NCBI GenBank assembly: GCA_937900305.1
Contig: CALCCV010000301.1
Location: 1-16,961 of the forward strand
Source: an uncultured Pseudobdellovibrionaceae bacterium
GTDB taxonomy: Bacteria > Bdellovibrionota > Bdellovibrionia > Bdellovibrionales > Bdellovibrionaceae
Direction of reading: 5' to 3'
DNA: 16,961 nt
Positions 7,901 through 15,304 of the stretch are shown here, in pieces. Within the stretch, counting starts at the first letter, position 1; each line of letters begins with the position of its first letter. Below the pieces are notes generated by a model. The model did not search any database and was not told the origin of the DNA. It saw only the letters and a list, made by a program, of their open reading frames with translations. A program made the position numbers and the translations under genes.

Positions 7901-9460
7901 CACGATATTTATTCCATTGAAGATCTAGCTCAATTGATTTTTGACTTACAGGCAATCAATCCCACCGCAAGAATCTCGGTGAAACTCGTCGCCAAGGCTG
8001 GGGTGGGCACGATCGCCGCTGGCGTGGCCAAAGCCAAAGCTGGCAAGATCTTGATCAGCGGCGATGGCGGTGGCACCGGCGCCTCTCCGCTCTCGTCCAT
8101 TCGCCACGCCGGCATCCCTTGGGAATTCGGATTGGCGGAAACACACCAAACCTTGCTCCTCAATGGTCTGCGATCGCAAGTCAAACTCGAAGCCGACGGA
8201 CAATTGCGAACGGGACGCGACGTAGTGATAGCTGCGATCCTGGGCGCTGATGAATTTGGATTTTCAACAGCACCCCTGGTGGTCCAGGGATGTTTGATGA
8301 TGAGAAAATGTCATCTCAATACCTGCCCCGTGGGCATTGCGACTCAAGATCCCGAACTTCGCAAGAAATTCACCGGTCAACCTGAGCACGTGATCAACTA
8401 TTTTTTCTTTGTCGCCGAAGAAGTTCGCGAACACTTGGCTCGCCTGGGAGTTCGCAAACTTGCTGATCTAGTAGGGCGAACCGATCTGCTGACGACCCTC
8501 AAAGTCAGCGATCATTGGAAGACCAAGTCGATGGATTTGGCGCGACTCTTAACTCCAGTGGATCAAGTTCAAATTAGCACCCTCCGTCCTAGCACCCGCG
8601 AAAAACATTTTGATCAGATTCATCAACTGACGAAATTGCCTCCGAGCCTCAATCCGATTCCGCTAAAGATCAAAAATACGGATCGATCGATTGGCACCTG
8701 GACTTCAGGAGAAATCACTCGCGAGCAGTCGAAACAGTCTTTTTCACCTTACAGAACAGATTTGAATTTCGAAGGATCTTCAGGTCAGTCTTTGGGCGCA
8801 TTTTTAGAAAGTGGAATTCGCCTTAGAGTCAGCGGTGAAGCCAATGACTATGTTGGCAAGGGCCTCAGCGGTGGCCGCATCGTCGTCAACCCATTGCCTG
8901 AGTTTTCGGTTCTGGCCAGTGAATCCGCGATCGTTGGTAACACTTGTCTGTATGGTGCGACCTCGGGCGAAGCCTTCTTTGCGGGGCGCGCGGGCGAAAG
9001 ATTTGCCGTACGAAATAGCGGAGCCATTGCCGTTGTCGAAGGAGTCGGCCACCACGCTTGTGAATACATGACCGGTGGCAAAGTTGTGGTGTTGGGATCC
9101 ACGGGCAGCAACTTTGGTGCGGGTATGTCCGGCGGATGGGCTTTTGTATTTGATGAACACAACGAATTTCGCTCTCGCTGCAATCTCGAAATGATCGAAA
9201 TCGAAAATCTTTCCGATCTCGAGGATGAGACATGGCTCTTGCATATTCTGGCCGAGCATCGACGTGAAACCGGCAGCGTGAAAGCAGACAAAATATTGAA
9301 AGGTTGGCGCACCTTCAAACTTCATTTCCGCAAGATCTTACCGAAAGAGTATCGCAAAATTATGGCTGCCCAAAAAAAACGAACTCCTCAGCTCGACCTC
9401 CCACCAATTCCGCCGGCCGAAAGAGCTATCGAGTCGACCATTGGAGTTTCACTTTCGTGA
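4946..9460 (+). CDS. gltB: Glutamate synthase (NADPH), large (alpha) subunit
   Basis: GltB transfers the amide of glutamine to 2-oxoglutarate, making two glutamates, with electrons delivered by GltD. At 1504 residues it has the usual length. Order: a short propeptide (1-19, ending FEKDA) removed to expose Cys20 of CGIGLV, the N-terminal nucleophile of the class II glutaminase domain (about 20-400, with HSRFSTNT and the NGEINT motif); a central domain (about 450-760); the FMN and 2-oxoglutarate domain (about 830-1190, with GAMSLGALSAEAHEGLA, GAKSNSGEGGED and ISGDGGGTGASP); the 3Fe-4S cysteines C1116, C1122 and C1127 (CLMMRKCHLNTC); and the C-terminal GxGxG beta-helix (about 1250-1460). GGGAG-type ribosome binding (GGGAG, 7 bases before the ATG) and the propeptide pattern LYDENFEKDACG support the start. 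Its stop overlaps the gltD start. All catalytic elements I can check are intact. Confidence 0.97.
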   Translation: MDATSFRHGLYDENFEKDACGIGLVVNASKPSSHLIIQQGLEILKNLAHRSALGADGRTSDGAGLMTQIPDAFFRRELTRTLGADPLPAIGDYGVAQIFLPHATNSVEWVQRISTAAENYDLQLLATREVPTNSSVLGPLAQDIEPVIQQMFFDQRRTTSQKFTDLEFQSRLSALRSWCEIEFRQFSACRDPETGKTLSQFYICSFSTRTMIYKGLMQPKDLGNYFRDLCDDLFHSQFAMVHSRFSTNTLPAWELAQPFRWSCHNGEINTIFGNRQWMKARGFRMTAGRSDSNSFDEALEHLLLGGHSLVEAMMILVPEPWEKNDLLDRSLKNFYAFHALRMEPWDGPAALCVSQGAQVGLCLDRNGLRPCRYEILKDGTLIAGSEAGTLQIPAQKILRKGQLAPGQLVIVDLKTGHIDLDNDLKLQSALKAPFGEWCKNEIFPMPSRPEKKIESPFPNQNPWPQLARFGFHFDEILQSLVPLFENQEEPLSSMGYDTPLPLLSDHPQLLSQYFRQSFAQVTNPPMDSLREKSVMSLTTYLGARARICPSQPDGKKRWKFESPLLAAHQLNTFVSANFIDTTFDVRGGPESLRQRIADICLSSADWVRGGADVLVLSDRLANSNRAAIPPLLMVSAIHHHLIKVQLRLETSLVSQSGEIRDSHQIASLISFGADAVQPYSVELLATELIGSSGWLKGSAEEAFERYRAGISKSLLKVMSKLGISTLQSYCGSQAFEILGLSEELVNEYFPGTATRMGGLDLEILTEEILRRWQSVDAVAELPSELSSLPSRGDVHYRSGGEFHQWNPQTLTLLQSATRENNFESFKVFSDEVRKNERFTLRGHLGFKETAPLPISEIESATDIVKSFTTGAMSLGALSAEAHEGLAIAMNRMGAKSNSGEGGEDGLRFRALDNGDSKNSAIKQIASGRFGVTARYLVNAQELQIKMAQGAKPGEGGQLSGSKVDSEIARIRHSTPGVTLISPPPHHDIYSIEDLAQLIFDLQAINPTARISVKLVAKAGVGTIAAGVAKAKAGKILISGDGGGTGASPLSSIRHAGIPWEFGLAETHQTLLLNGLRSQVKLEADGQLRTGRDVVIAAILGADEFGFSTAPLVVQGCLMMRKCHLNTCPVGIATQDPELRKKFTGQPEHVINYFFFVAEEVREHLARLGVRKLADLVGRTDLLTTLKVSDHWKTKSMDLARLLTPVDQVQISTLRPSTREKHFDQIHQLTKLPPSLNPIPLKIKNTDRSIGTWTSGEITREQSKQSFSPYRTDLNFEGSSGQSLGAFLESGIRLRVSGEANDYVGKGLSGGRIVVNPLPEFSVLASESAIVGNTCLYGATSGEAFFAGRAGERFAVRNSGAIAVVEGVGHHACEYMTGGKVVVLGSTGSNFGAGMSGGWAFVFDEHNEFRSRCNLEMIEIENLSDLEDETWLLHILAEHRRETGSVKADKILKGWRTFKLHFRKILPKEYRKIMAAQKKRTPQLDLPPIPPAERAIESTIGVSLS

Positions 9461-10896
9461 CTGACGCCAAAGGATTTTTAAAATTTAAACGCCAAGAAAT
9501 TCCTCGCCGGGAAGTTGGACAGCGATTGCAGGATTGGGCCGAGGTCGATCAACCACCCCCATTGTCATTTTTACAGACGCAAAGTTCACGGTGTATGGAT
9601 TGCGGAGTTGCCTTTTGCCAAGGCGACCATGGCTGCCCAGTCAACAATCTCATTCCGGAGTGGAATGACTTGGTCTCTCAAAACCGTTGGAAAGAAGCGG
9701 CGCAACGACTGCATTCCACCAATAATTTTCCTGAATTCACCGGCAGACTTTGCCCAGCCCCTTGCGAAACCGCCTGCGTATTGGGTGTGAATTCAGAGCC
9801 TGTGAATATCAAGGCCTTAGAGTGGGGAATCATTGATCGCGCGTTTGAAAGCGATTGGGTTCAACCTCGCCCGGCCGTGAATTCGAGTGGCCGAAAGGTG
9901 GCGATCATAGGTTCGGGCCCAGCTGGCCTGGCGGCAGCTCAACAATTGGCCCGTTTGGGTCACGAAGTGAGTGTGTTTGAAAAAACAAAATCTCTCGGTG
10001 GACTTTTGCGTTACGGAATTCCCGATTTCAAAATGCGAAAAGACCTGATTGACCGTCGATTGCACCAGCTCCACAAAGAGGGAGTTCAATTTCACACATC
10101 AGTCATTTTTGGTGAAGATCTGACCTTCGCCGAAATTTCGACAAATTTCGATGCGCTGGTTTTAGCCACCGGTGCCGAAGTTCCTCGCGATCTGCAAATT
10201 CCTGGACGAGAGCTCAGTGGAATTCACTTTGCAATGGACTATTTGATTGATCAAAATCAAGTTCTTAGCGGCGAGCGATCGACCAACTCCATCACCGCCC
10301 GCGACAAGCGTGTCGTCATTCTCGGCGGTGGTGACACCGGATCCGATTGTCTGGGGACCGCGCTTCGGCAAGGGGCTCGCCAAGTCTTGCAATTTGATAT
10401 ACACGCAAGGCCTCCCCACACTCGCGATCCAAAAACTCCTTGGCCACTGTGGCCGATGAAATTGAAATCGTCCCACGCTCACGAAGAGGGTGGCCTTCGC
10501 CACTGGAGTCTCTCAACCGAAGAGTTTTTGGGTTCTGGGCAAACTATTGAACGCGTTCGCACCAGGCGCCTGGATTTAGGCGAGGGCGAAGCTCTTGGTG
10601 GTGGCGAATTCGGCGCAGATCTTTTTTTTGAAGCCGATCTTGTTATTTTAGCCATGGGTTTTTCAGGCCCTCTGCAAACGTTGAGTTCGGCAATTTCTGG
10701 TCTTCGGTTTTCCCACCGCGGAAACCTCGTCACTGATCAAAATTTAATGACTGATATTCCGGGTGTCTTTGCCGGCGGTGACAATCGCCGGGGCGCAAGC
10801 CTTATCGTTTGGGCAATCGCCGAAGGTCGAAATCTTGCTGAAAAGGTCGACGTTTATCTAAAAACAAATTCGTTGAAGCGGTCCGCAGCCCTTTGA
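9457..10896 (+). CDS. gltD: Glutamate synthase (NADPH), small (beta) subunit
   Basis: GltD is the FAD/NADPH flavoprotein subunit that passes electrons through 4Fe-4S clusters to GltB. I place the start at the GTG at 9457, overlapping the gltB stop in GTGA with GGAG about 10 bases upstream. The resulting N-terminus, TDAKGFLKFKRQEIPRR, matches the usual GltD opening, whereas an upstream in-frame ATG at 9304 would add 51 non-homologous residues. The 479-residue protein shows the N-terminal cysteines C46/C49/C54/C60 and C99/C103/C107 for the iron-sulfur clusters, the FAD Rossmann motif GSGPAG (152-157), the NADPH-binding motif GGGDTG (290-295) and the C-terminal FAD-contact run GVFAGGDNRRGASLIVWAI. 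Length is typical of bacterial GltD. It lies between gltB and the agmatine deiminase gene, with a 14-base gap to the latter. Confidence 0.95.
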   Translation: MTDAKGFLKFKRQEIPRREVGQRLQDWAEVDQPPPLSFLQTQSSRCMDCGVAFCQGDHGCPVNNLIPEWNDLVSQNRWKEAAQRLHSTNNFPEFTGRLCPAPCETACVLGVNSEPVNIKALEWGIIDRAFESDWVQPRPAVNSSGRKVAIIGSGPAGLAAAQQLARLGHEVSVFEKTKSLGGLLRYGIPDFKMRKDLIDRRLHQLHKEGVQFHTSVIFGEDLTFAEISTNFDALVLATGAEVPRDLQIPGRELSGIHFAMDYLIDQNQVLSGERSTNSITARDKRVVILGGGDTGSDCLGTALRQGARQVLQFDIHARPPHTRDPKTPWPLWPMKLKSSHAHEEGGLRHWSLSTEEFLGSGQTIERVRTRRLDLGEGEALGGGEFGADLFFEADLVILAMGFSGPLQTLSSAISGLRFSHRGNLVTDQNLMTDIPGVFAGGDNRRGASLIVWAIAEGRNLAEKVDVYLKTNSLKRSAAL

Positions 10897-10910
10897 TAGG
10901 AGAAGAATTC

Positions 10911-11984
10911 GTGTTGCAAACAATCACTAGTGCCTCCGAACCCAGCATCGAAGGTTTTCATCAACCCGCAGAATGGGAAAAACACGACGCCGTTTGGTTG
11001 GCGTGGCCAAGTCATGGCGAGCTTTGGCAAGAAAATCTGCGGCCCGCGCAAGAAGAATTCATCAGCTTCTGCGAAGCCATCGCGGATTTCGATCCCAAGT
11101 TGGGCCGTCACCGTGGCGAACGTCTTCACGTCTTAGTGCCAAATATCGTGGCCGGCCAACAAGCTGAAAAGGAATTGAGTCATCTTCCCGTCAGAATTTT
11201 TCTCATCCCTTTCGGAGACATCTGGCTTCGCGATACAGCCCCCATTTTTTTAAGGCGAGGTGCTGAGATCGCCACCGCTAGTTTCGAATTTAACGGTTGG
11301 GGAGAAAAGTACAATTTGCCAGACGACTTGACCGTGTCGAAAAAAATTTCGAGTGAAGCTGGCTTCACTCAGTTTGTTTTGCCCTGGATTTTAGAGGGCG
11401 GATCCATCGAAGTGGACGGCGAAGGAACTTGCCTCACCTCCCGTCAGTGTTTGTTGAATCCAAATCGAAACCCCGGTCTCTCGCAAGCTGAGATCGAAGC
11501 CAAACTCAAACAGAGCCTCGGCGTCCAAAAAGTTTTGTGGTTGGAGGAAGGACTTCGCAATGACCACACAGATGGTCACATCGATACAATCGCGCGACTG
11601 GTGTCACCGGCTACGGTCCTCTGTATGAAAGCGACGACCCCCGACGACCCCAACAAAGATGTGTACGACAAAATTGCTCTCGATCTTTCAAAAATGACAG
11701 ATGCTCAACAGCGAAAATTGACCGTAGGATACATACCTTCACCGGGTGCAATACTCAATGACGACGGTGATCTCATGCCCGCCAGTTATTTAAATTTTTA
11801 CATCGGCAATTCCACAGTGGTGGTTCCCACTTACGGCAGTCCTATGGATGAACTCGCCGTCGAAGCCATCGCAAAATGGTTTCCCGGTCGCCGCACTGTC
11901 GGCTGTATGGCAAAATCAATCTTGACAGGTGGTGGAGCTTTTCATTGTATCAGCCAGCAGCAACCCGCGAAGGAGATCGTTTAA
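10911..11984 (+). CDS. aguA: Agmatine deiminase (agmatine iminohydrolase)
   Basis: This enzyme hydrolyses agmatine to N-carbamoylputrescine and ammonia, the second step of the arginine decarboxylase route to putrescine. It is a cytoplasmic member of the guanidino-group-modifying (peptidyl-arginine deiminase type) superfamily. Visible features are PAEWEKHDAVWLAWPS near the N-terminus, DIWLRDTAP (103-111), ILEGGSIEVDG (160-170), the catalytic NDHTDGHID (217-225, His219) and the C-terminal nucleophile Cys346 in GGGAFHCISQQQP. Length (357) is normal. The start is the GTG at 10911, preceded by AGGAGAAG (10898-10905). A TTG at 10893 would overlap the gltD stop but would place the ribosome binding site inside the gene. 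The stop is two bases from the next gene. The pairing with the carbamoylputrescine amidase gene supports the assignment. Confidence 0.93.
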   Translation: MLQTITSASEPSIEGFHQPAEWEKHDAVWLAWPSHGELWQENLRPAQEEFISFCEAIADFDPKLGRHRGERLHVLVPNIVAGQQAEKELSHLPVRIFLIPFGDIWLRDTAPIFLRRGAEIATASFEFNGWGEKYNLPDDLTVSKKISSEAGFTQFVLPWILEGGSIEVDGEGTCLTSRQCLLNPNRNPGLSQAEIEAKLKQSLGVQKVLWLEEGLRNDHTDGHIDTIARLVSPATVLCMKATTPDDPNKDVYDKIALDLSKMTDAQQRKLTVGYIPSPGAILNDDGDLMPASYLNFYIGNSTVVVPTYGSPMDELAVEAIAKWFPGRRTVGCMAKSILTGGGAFHCISQQQPAKEIV

Positions 11985-11986
11985 GT

Positions 11987-12844
11987 ATGAAAGCAAGTCC
12001 ACTGATCACAGTGACCGCTCTGCAGAGCGCCTTTAGCACCGACACCGCAAGCAACGTGGCCCGAATGACTGAAATGACTTTGCAGGCCGCTCGCAATGGT
12101 GCACAGGTGATTTTGCTGCCGGAACTTTTTGAAAATGTTTATTTTTGCACTGTCGAAAGCGATGAGTATTTTGCGCTGGCCCACCCGGCGTCGAATCATC
12201 CAACGATTTTGCAATTTCAAAAAATCGCAAAAGAATTCAAAGTCGTCATTCCGGTGTCTTTTTTTGAACGCGATGGACAGTGTTACTACAACAGCTGCGC
12301 CCTGGTTGATGCCGACGGATCTGTATTGGGCATCTATCGAAAATCCCACATTCCCGACGGACCTGGTTACGAAGAAAAATACTACTTCCGCCCTGGAAAT
12401 TCTGGCTTTAAAGTTTGGGCCACCCAGTATGGCAAAATCGGTGTGGGAATTTGTTGGGATCAGTGGTTTCCAGAATGTGCACGCGCCATGATGGTCCAAG
12501 GCGCCGACATTCTATTGTATCCCACCGCCATTGGCACCGAACCCGAAGAGCCGCTTCTAGACACTAAAGATTTGTGGCAACGGGCAATGATTGGTCACGC
12601 GGTCAGCAATGTCGTCCCTGTGGTTGCCGCCAATCGCACTGGCACAGAGTCTCGACAAACTTTTTATGGGCACAGTTTCATCAGCGATCACCGGGGCGAA
12701 AAGATTTCTGAAATGGGACGCAACGATTCCGGCACGATCACCGCAAAATTCGATTTTGAAATGATTCGACGCCATCGAGCCGCCTTTGGATTTTTTCGGG
12801 ATCGACGTCCCGAACTCTACTCAGATTTGATAAAAAACAGTTAA
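11987..12844 (+). CDS. aguB: N-carbamoylputrescine amidase
   Basis: The product completes putrescine synthesis by hydrolysing N-carbamoylputrescine to putrescine, CO2 and ammonia. It is a nitrilase-superfamily enzyme with the Glu-Lys-Cys triad: Glu46 in LLPELFEN, Lys119 in IYRKSHIPDGPGY and Cys156 in GVGICWDQWFPE. The last motif, and the EEKYYFRPG run after the lysine, are characteristic of the plant/bacterial carbamoylputrescine amidase branch. At 285 residues it is of usual length. The ATG at 11987 follows AAGGAGA (11969-11975) and gives the usual compact N-terminus. An in-frame ATG at 11876 lies well inside the upstream gene and is not used. It is the last gene of the gltB-gltD-aguA-aguB run. 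Only 24 bases separate it from the convergent kinase gene, and I see no strong terminator there. Confidence 0.93.
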   Translation: MKASPLITVTALQSAFSTDTASNVARMTEMTLQAARNGAQVILLPELFENVYFCTVESDEYFALAHPASNHPTILQFQKIAKEFKVVIPVSFFERDGQCYYNSCALVDADGSVLGIYRKSHIPDGPGYEEKYYFRPGNSGFKVWATQYGKIGVGICWDQWFPECARAMMVQGADILLYPTAIGTEPEEPLLDTKDLWQRAMIGHAVSNVVPVVAANRTGTESRQTFYGHSFISDHRGEKISEMGRNDSGTITAKFDFEMIRRHRAAFGFFRDRRPELYSDLIKNS

Positions 12845-12868
12845 AAACTGAGCTCGCGGACCGTGGGT

Positions 12869-15061
12869 TTAGAGCGAGGCCGTCGGAGGCTCCAAGCGGG
12901 CCTCCCAAGACTCAAGCATCTTTTCAAGTGCATCAATGGTCACTGGTTTAATCAAAAAATCATCCATCAATTTTCGAAATGTCGCCTTTTGCTCTTCCTG
13001 AATCACCGTTGCGGTAAATGCAATGATCGGCACACGGCGATCTGATTTCTTTTCCAGTTTGCGAATTTCTGCACTGGCGGTGAGGCCATCCATCACCGGC
13101 ATGTGTTGATCCATCAAAACGATGTCGAAATGGGATTTTGCAAAAAGCTGGACGGCCTCTTCTCCATTGTTTGCCAACTTCGCACTGTAGCCGAGAGCTT
13201 CAATCATGCTGAGGATGATCACCTGATTGATCTGATTGTCTTCCGCCACGAGAATCTGAATCGCCTTCCGCCGAGCCATTTGATTGAGATCGACGACGCG
13301 CTCTTCGGCCTCGGGCTTGTTTCGCAAAGGCAAAATGGCTGGTTCATTTGCCACATCCAACTTCACACGAAACCAAAAAACAGCACCTTGCCCCGGCAAA
13401 CTTTCGACGCCAATTTTTCCGCCCATCACCTCGACGAACCTTCGGCACAAAAACAATCCCAAGCCGGTGCCACCGTACTTTCGCTCGGTGGAACTATCGG
13501 CTTGCACGAAGGGTTCAAACAGCCGATCCACTTGTTCGGAAATCATGCCAATTCCGCTATCACGAACACTGATGCGCAAGTCACAATCTGTTCTGGTCAA
13601 CGATATCACATCGGCCGTCACCAAAATAATTCCGCTGTCGGTGAATTTAATTGCGTTATTTAAGAGGTTCAAAAGGACCTGGCCAATTTTCCCCGAATCG
13701 CCATACAAAGATTCTGGCACCCGAGGGTCCACGAATCCTTGCATTTTCAAACCCTTTTCGGCCGCTAAAACTCCCACCAGACTGATTCGAGATTCAATCA
13801 GCTGCGCCAGACTAAAGGTGGCCATTTCTAGTTGCACTCGGCCCGCTTCAATTTTCGAAAAATCCAAAATTTCATTCACAATTTTAAGTAAGCTCGAAGC
13901 CGAGCTGCGAATGACGGTGACAAAATTTTTCTGCTCACGATTGAGCTCCGTGCGCGCCAAAAGATCTGTCATGCCGACGACCCCATTGAGAGGCGTTCGG
14001 ATTTCATGACTCATATTCGCCAAAAATGCGCTCTTGGCGACGGCCGCCCGTTGAGCGCCTTCTCGCGCCGCCAGAAGTTCGCCTTCAAAAACCTTTTGTT
14101 GAGTCACGTCGCGAGCGACAGCGTACATTTTATCGCCGACGGGAACCGACTTCCACGACAGTGTTTTGTAAGTTCCATCGCGACAGAGAAATCGATTTTC
14201 AAAAGAAAGGACCTTCTTGCCAGCAAGCTGATTTTGAATTTCTTGATTGGTTTTTTCAATGTCCTCGGGATGAATAAAATCTAAAATTGGTTTTGCATAC
14301 AGCTCTTCCAGACTAAATCCGAGAGTTTCACCGTAGGAGGGACTCAAGCGCTTAAAAAACCCATCCATTCCGGAAATGCACAGCATATCCAGCGACAGCG
14401 TAAAAAATCGATCCACTTCGGCTTCAGCGATTTCGCGGCGACAGTTGTCCCGATAAACCACAAATCCCGCTAAAAACAGCAAAACACAGCCCAAAATTCC
14501 GCCTGACCAAACCAACATCATCGAAATTTGACCTTGCCGCTCAGAGGTAGACAGCCGCGACACCAACAACCGATTTTCTTCGGCACGGAAGGCGTCGATG
14601 GCTGCAAACAGCTCAGCGTCCCGAGCTTTTGACTCTTCCGTTTTCATCCGACTGACAATGACTTCAAAGCCACCCTTCCGTCGCAGATCAAAGGACTTTT
14701 CCCAGCGATCTCGCTTGGCATTCAAAAGGGAGGTGATTTGCTCTAACTTCAGAACTTGGAGTGGGTTGTCGGCCGCCAAAATTTTCAAACTTTGCAGGGA
14801 TGCTTCAAGCGCTTCATTCGCTTGGCTATAGAGTCCCAAATAGTGAGTTTGCTCAGTCATGTGGTGAGCCCGCAAATTATTTTGGGCCGTCGCAAATAGT
14901 GTGGACAGCTTTTCAATCTGCCCTTGGACCTCCATGGAATGAACCAACCAACGGGTGTCGTCTATAAACTTGGAAGTGCTTAGATTTGCGCTCACGAGCG
15001 CTGCTAAAATCAGGGCGGCCGCCAACAAAAAACCTAAGGTGGTTTTGGCACTATTTTTCAT
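12869..15061 (-). CDS. CHASE3-PAS hybrid sensor histidine kinase with receiver domain
   Basis: This 730-residue inner-membrane sensor has a transmembrane helix at about 8-28, a helical periplasmic region (about 30-180) resembling a CHASE3 sensor, and a second helix at 182-203. A PAS domain follows (about 213-325; DGFFKRLSP, FIHPEDI, and a PAC-like RFLCRDGTYKTLSW). The HisKA domain has the phospho-acceptor His352 in NMSHEIRTPLNG. The ATPase domain has an N box (NLLNNAIKF), DSGIGM and GGTGLGL. The C-terminal receiver (about 602-715) has AEDN, phospho-acceptor Asp651 in LMDQHMPVMDG, and Lys705 in IKPV. All phosphotransfer residues are present. No HPt domain or separate response regulator lies nearby, so its partner and signal are unknown. 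The ATG at 15061 lacks a good Shine-Dalgarno and lies 11 bases inside a small upstream ORF, which suggests coupled translation. Confidence 0.92.
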   Translation of the reverse strand: MKNSAKTTLGFLLAAALILAALVSANLSTSKFIDDTRWLVHSMEVQGQIEKLSTLFATAQNNLRAHHMTEQTHYLGLYSQANEALEASLQSLKILAADNPLQVLKLEQITSLLNAKRDRWEKSFDLRRKGGFEVIVSRMKTEESKARDAELFAAIDAFRAEENRLLVSRLSTSERQGQISMMLVWSGGILGCVLLFLAGFVVYRDNCRREIAEAEVDRFFTLSLDMLCISGMDGFFKRLSPSYGETLGFSLEELYAKPILDFIHPEDIEKTNQEIQNQLAGKKVLSFENRFLCRDGTYKTLSWKSVPVGDKMYAVARDVTQQKVFEGELLAAREGAQRAAVAKSAFLANMSHEIRTPLNGVVGMTDLLARTELNREQKNFVTVIRSSASSLLKIVNEILDFSKIEAGRVQLEMATFSLAQLIESRISLVGVLAAEKGLKMQGFVDPRVPESLYGDSGKIGQVLLNLLNNAIKFTDSGIILVTADVISLTRTDCDLRISVRDSGIGMISEQVDRLFEPFVQADSSTERKYGGTGLGLFLCRRFVEVMGGKIGVESLPGQGAVFWFRVKLDVANEPAILPLRNKPEAEERVVDLNQMARRKAIQILVAEDNQINQVIILSMIEALGYSAKLANNGEEAVQLFAKSHFDIVLMDQHMPVMDGLTASAEIRKLEKKSDRRVPIIAFTATVIQEEQKATFRKLMDDFLIKPVTIDALEKMLESWEARLEPPTASL

Positions 15062-15227
15062 CGTCCAGATAATAGTGGATCGGATGGCCCAGCGCTGACA
15101 AACTATTTTGCAGCGCTAGACTCTTCACAGCGGCCTCACGAAATACTGCTAAAATTTGTCGCAACTGAGGTTGGGTGAGCTTCTTTTTTCCGAAAGATTC
15201 CGAAAGAGGATGGGGTTTCGTGTTCAT
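15051..15227 (-). CDS. Small hypothetical protein upstream of the hybrid kinase
   Basis: An ATG at 15227 opens a 58-residue frame ending in a TAG at 15053-15051, so it overlaps the kinase start by 11 bases. The protein starts MNTKPHPLSESFGKKK, then has a likely amphipathic helix (LTQPQLRQILAVFREAAVKSL) and ends GHPIHYYLDDEK. It has no signal peptide, membrane segment or cysteine. I do not recognise a family. The overlap with a kinase that lacks its own ribosome binding site argues that it is translated. No clear Shine-Dalgarno precedes this ATG either, and an earlier in-frame start (15335) would run into the opposite promoter and gene. It may be a small accessory or regulator of the kinase, or only a leader ORF that couples translation. 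Confidence 0.5.
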   Translation of the reverse strand: MNTKPHPLSESFGKKKLTQPQLRQILAVFREAAVKSLALQNSLSALGHPIHYYLDDEK

Positions 15228-15304
15228 ATTTACTGTGTAAACAATGTGTATTTTTAAAAATCCGCTGTAAACGTTTGCGTCCCGCAACATGAGGAGACGG
15301 CCCC
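15228..15304. promoter_or_regulatory. Divergent promoter region with TGTAAAC direct repeats
   Basis: TGTAAAC occurs at 15236-15242 and again at 15266-15272, exactly 30 bases apart (about three helical turns), with the palindrome TTTTTAAAAA (15251-15260) between them. On the minus strand each copy reads GTTTACA, and the TTTACA within the upstream copy is close to a -35 box for the small ORF and kinase. The spacing and phase suggest a regulator site shared by the divergent genes. The Shine-Dalgarno GAGGAG (15291-15296) of the plus-strand gene lies at the right end. Confidence 0.35.

Noticed and set aside
8804..9325. A 173-residue open frame on the minus strand opposite the gltB C-terminus
   Set aside because: It lies opposite the conserved GxGxG domain of gltB and shows no domain or plausible start signal; antisense frames are common over such genes.
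9304..9456. An N-terminal extension of gltD from an in-frame ATG at 9304
   Set aside because: The extra 51 residues lie in the gltB reading region and have no GltD similarity. The GTG at 9457 gives the family's normal N-terminus.
11876..11986. An N-terminal extension of the carbamoylputrescine amidase from an in-frame ATG at 11876
   Set aside because: It lies inside the agmatine deiminase gene, while the ATG at 11987 has AAGGAGA upstream and gives the usual length.
12838..12850. Small hairpin CAGTT-AAA-AACTG at the end of the carbamoylputrescine amidase gene as a terminator
   Set aside because: The stem has only five weak pairs, includes the stop codon and is not followed by a T run.
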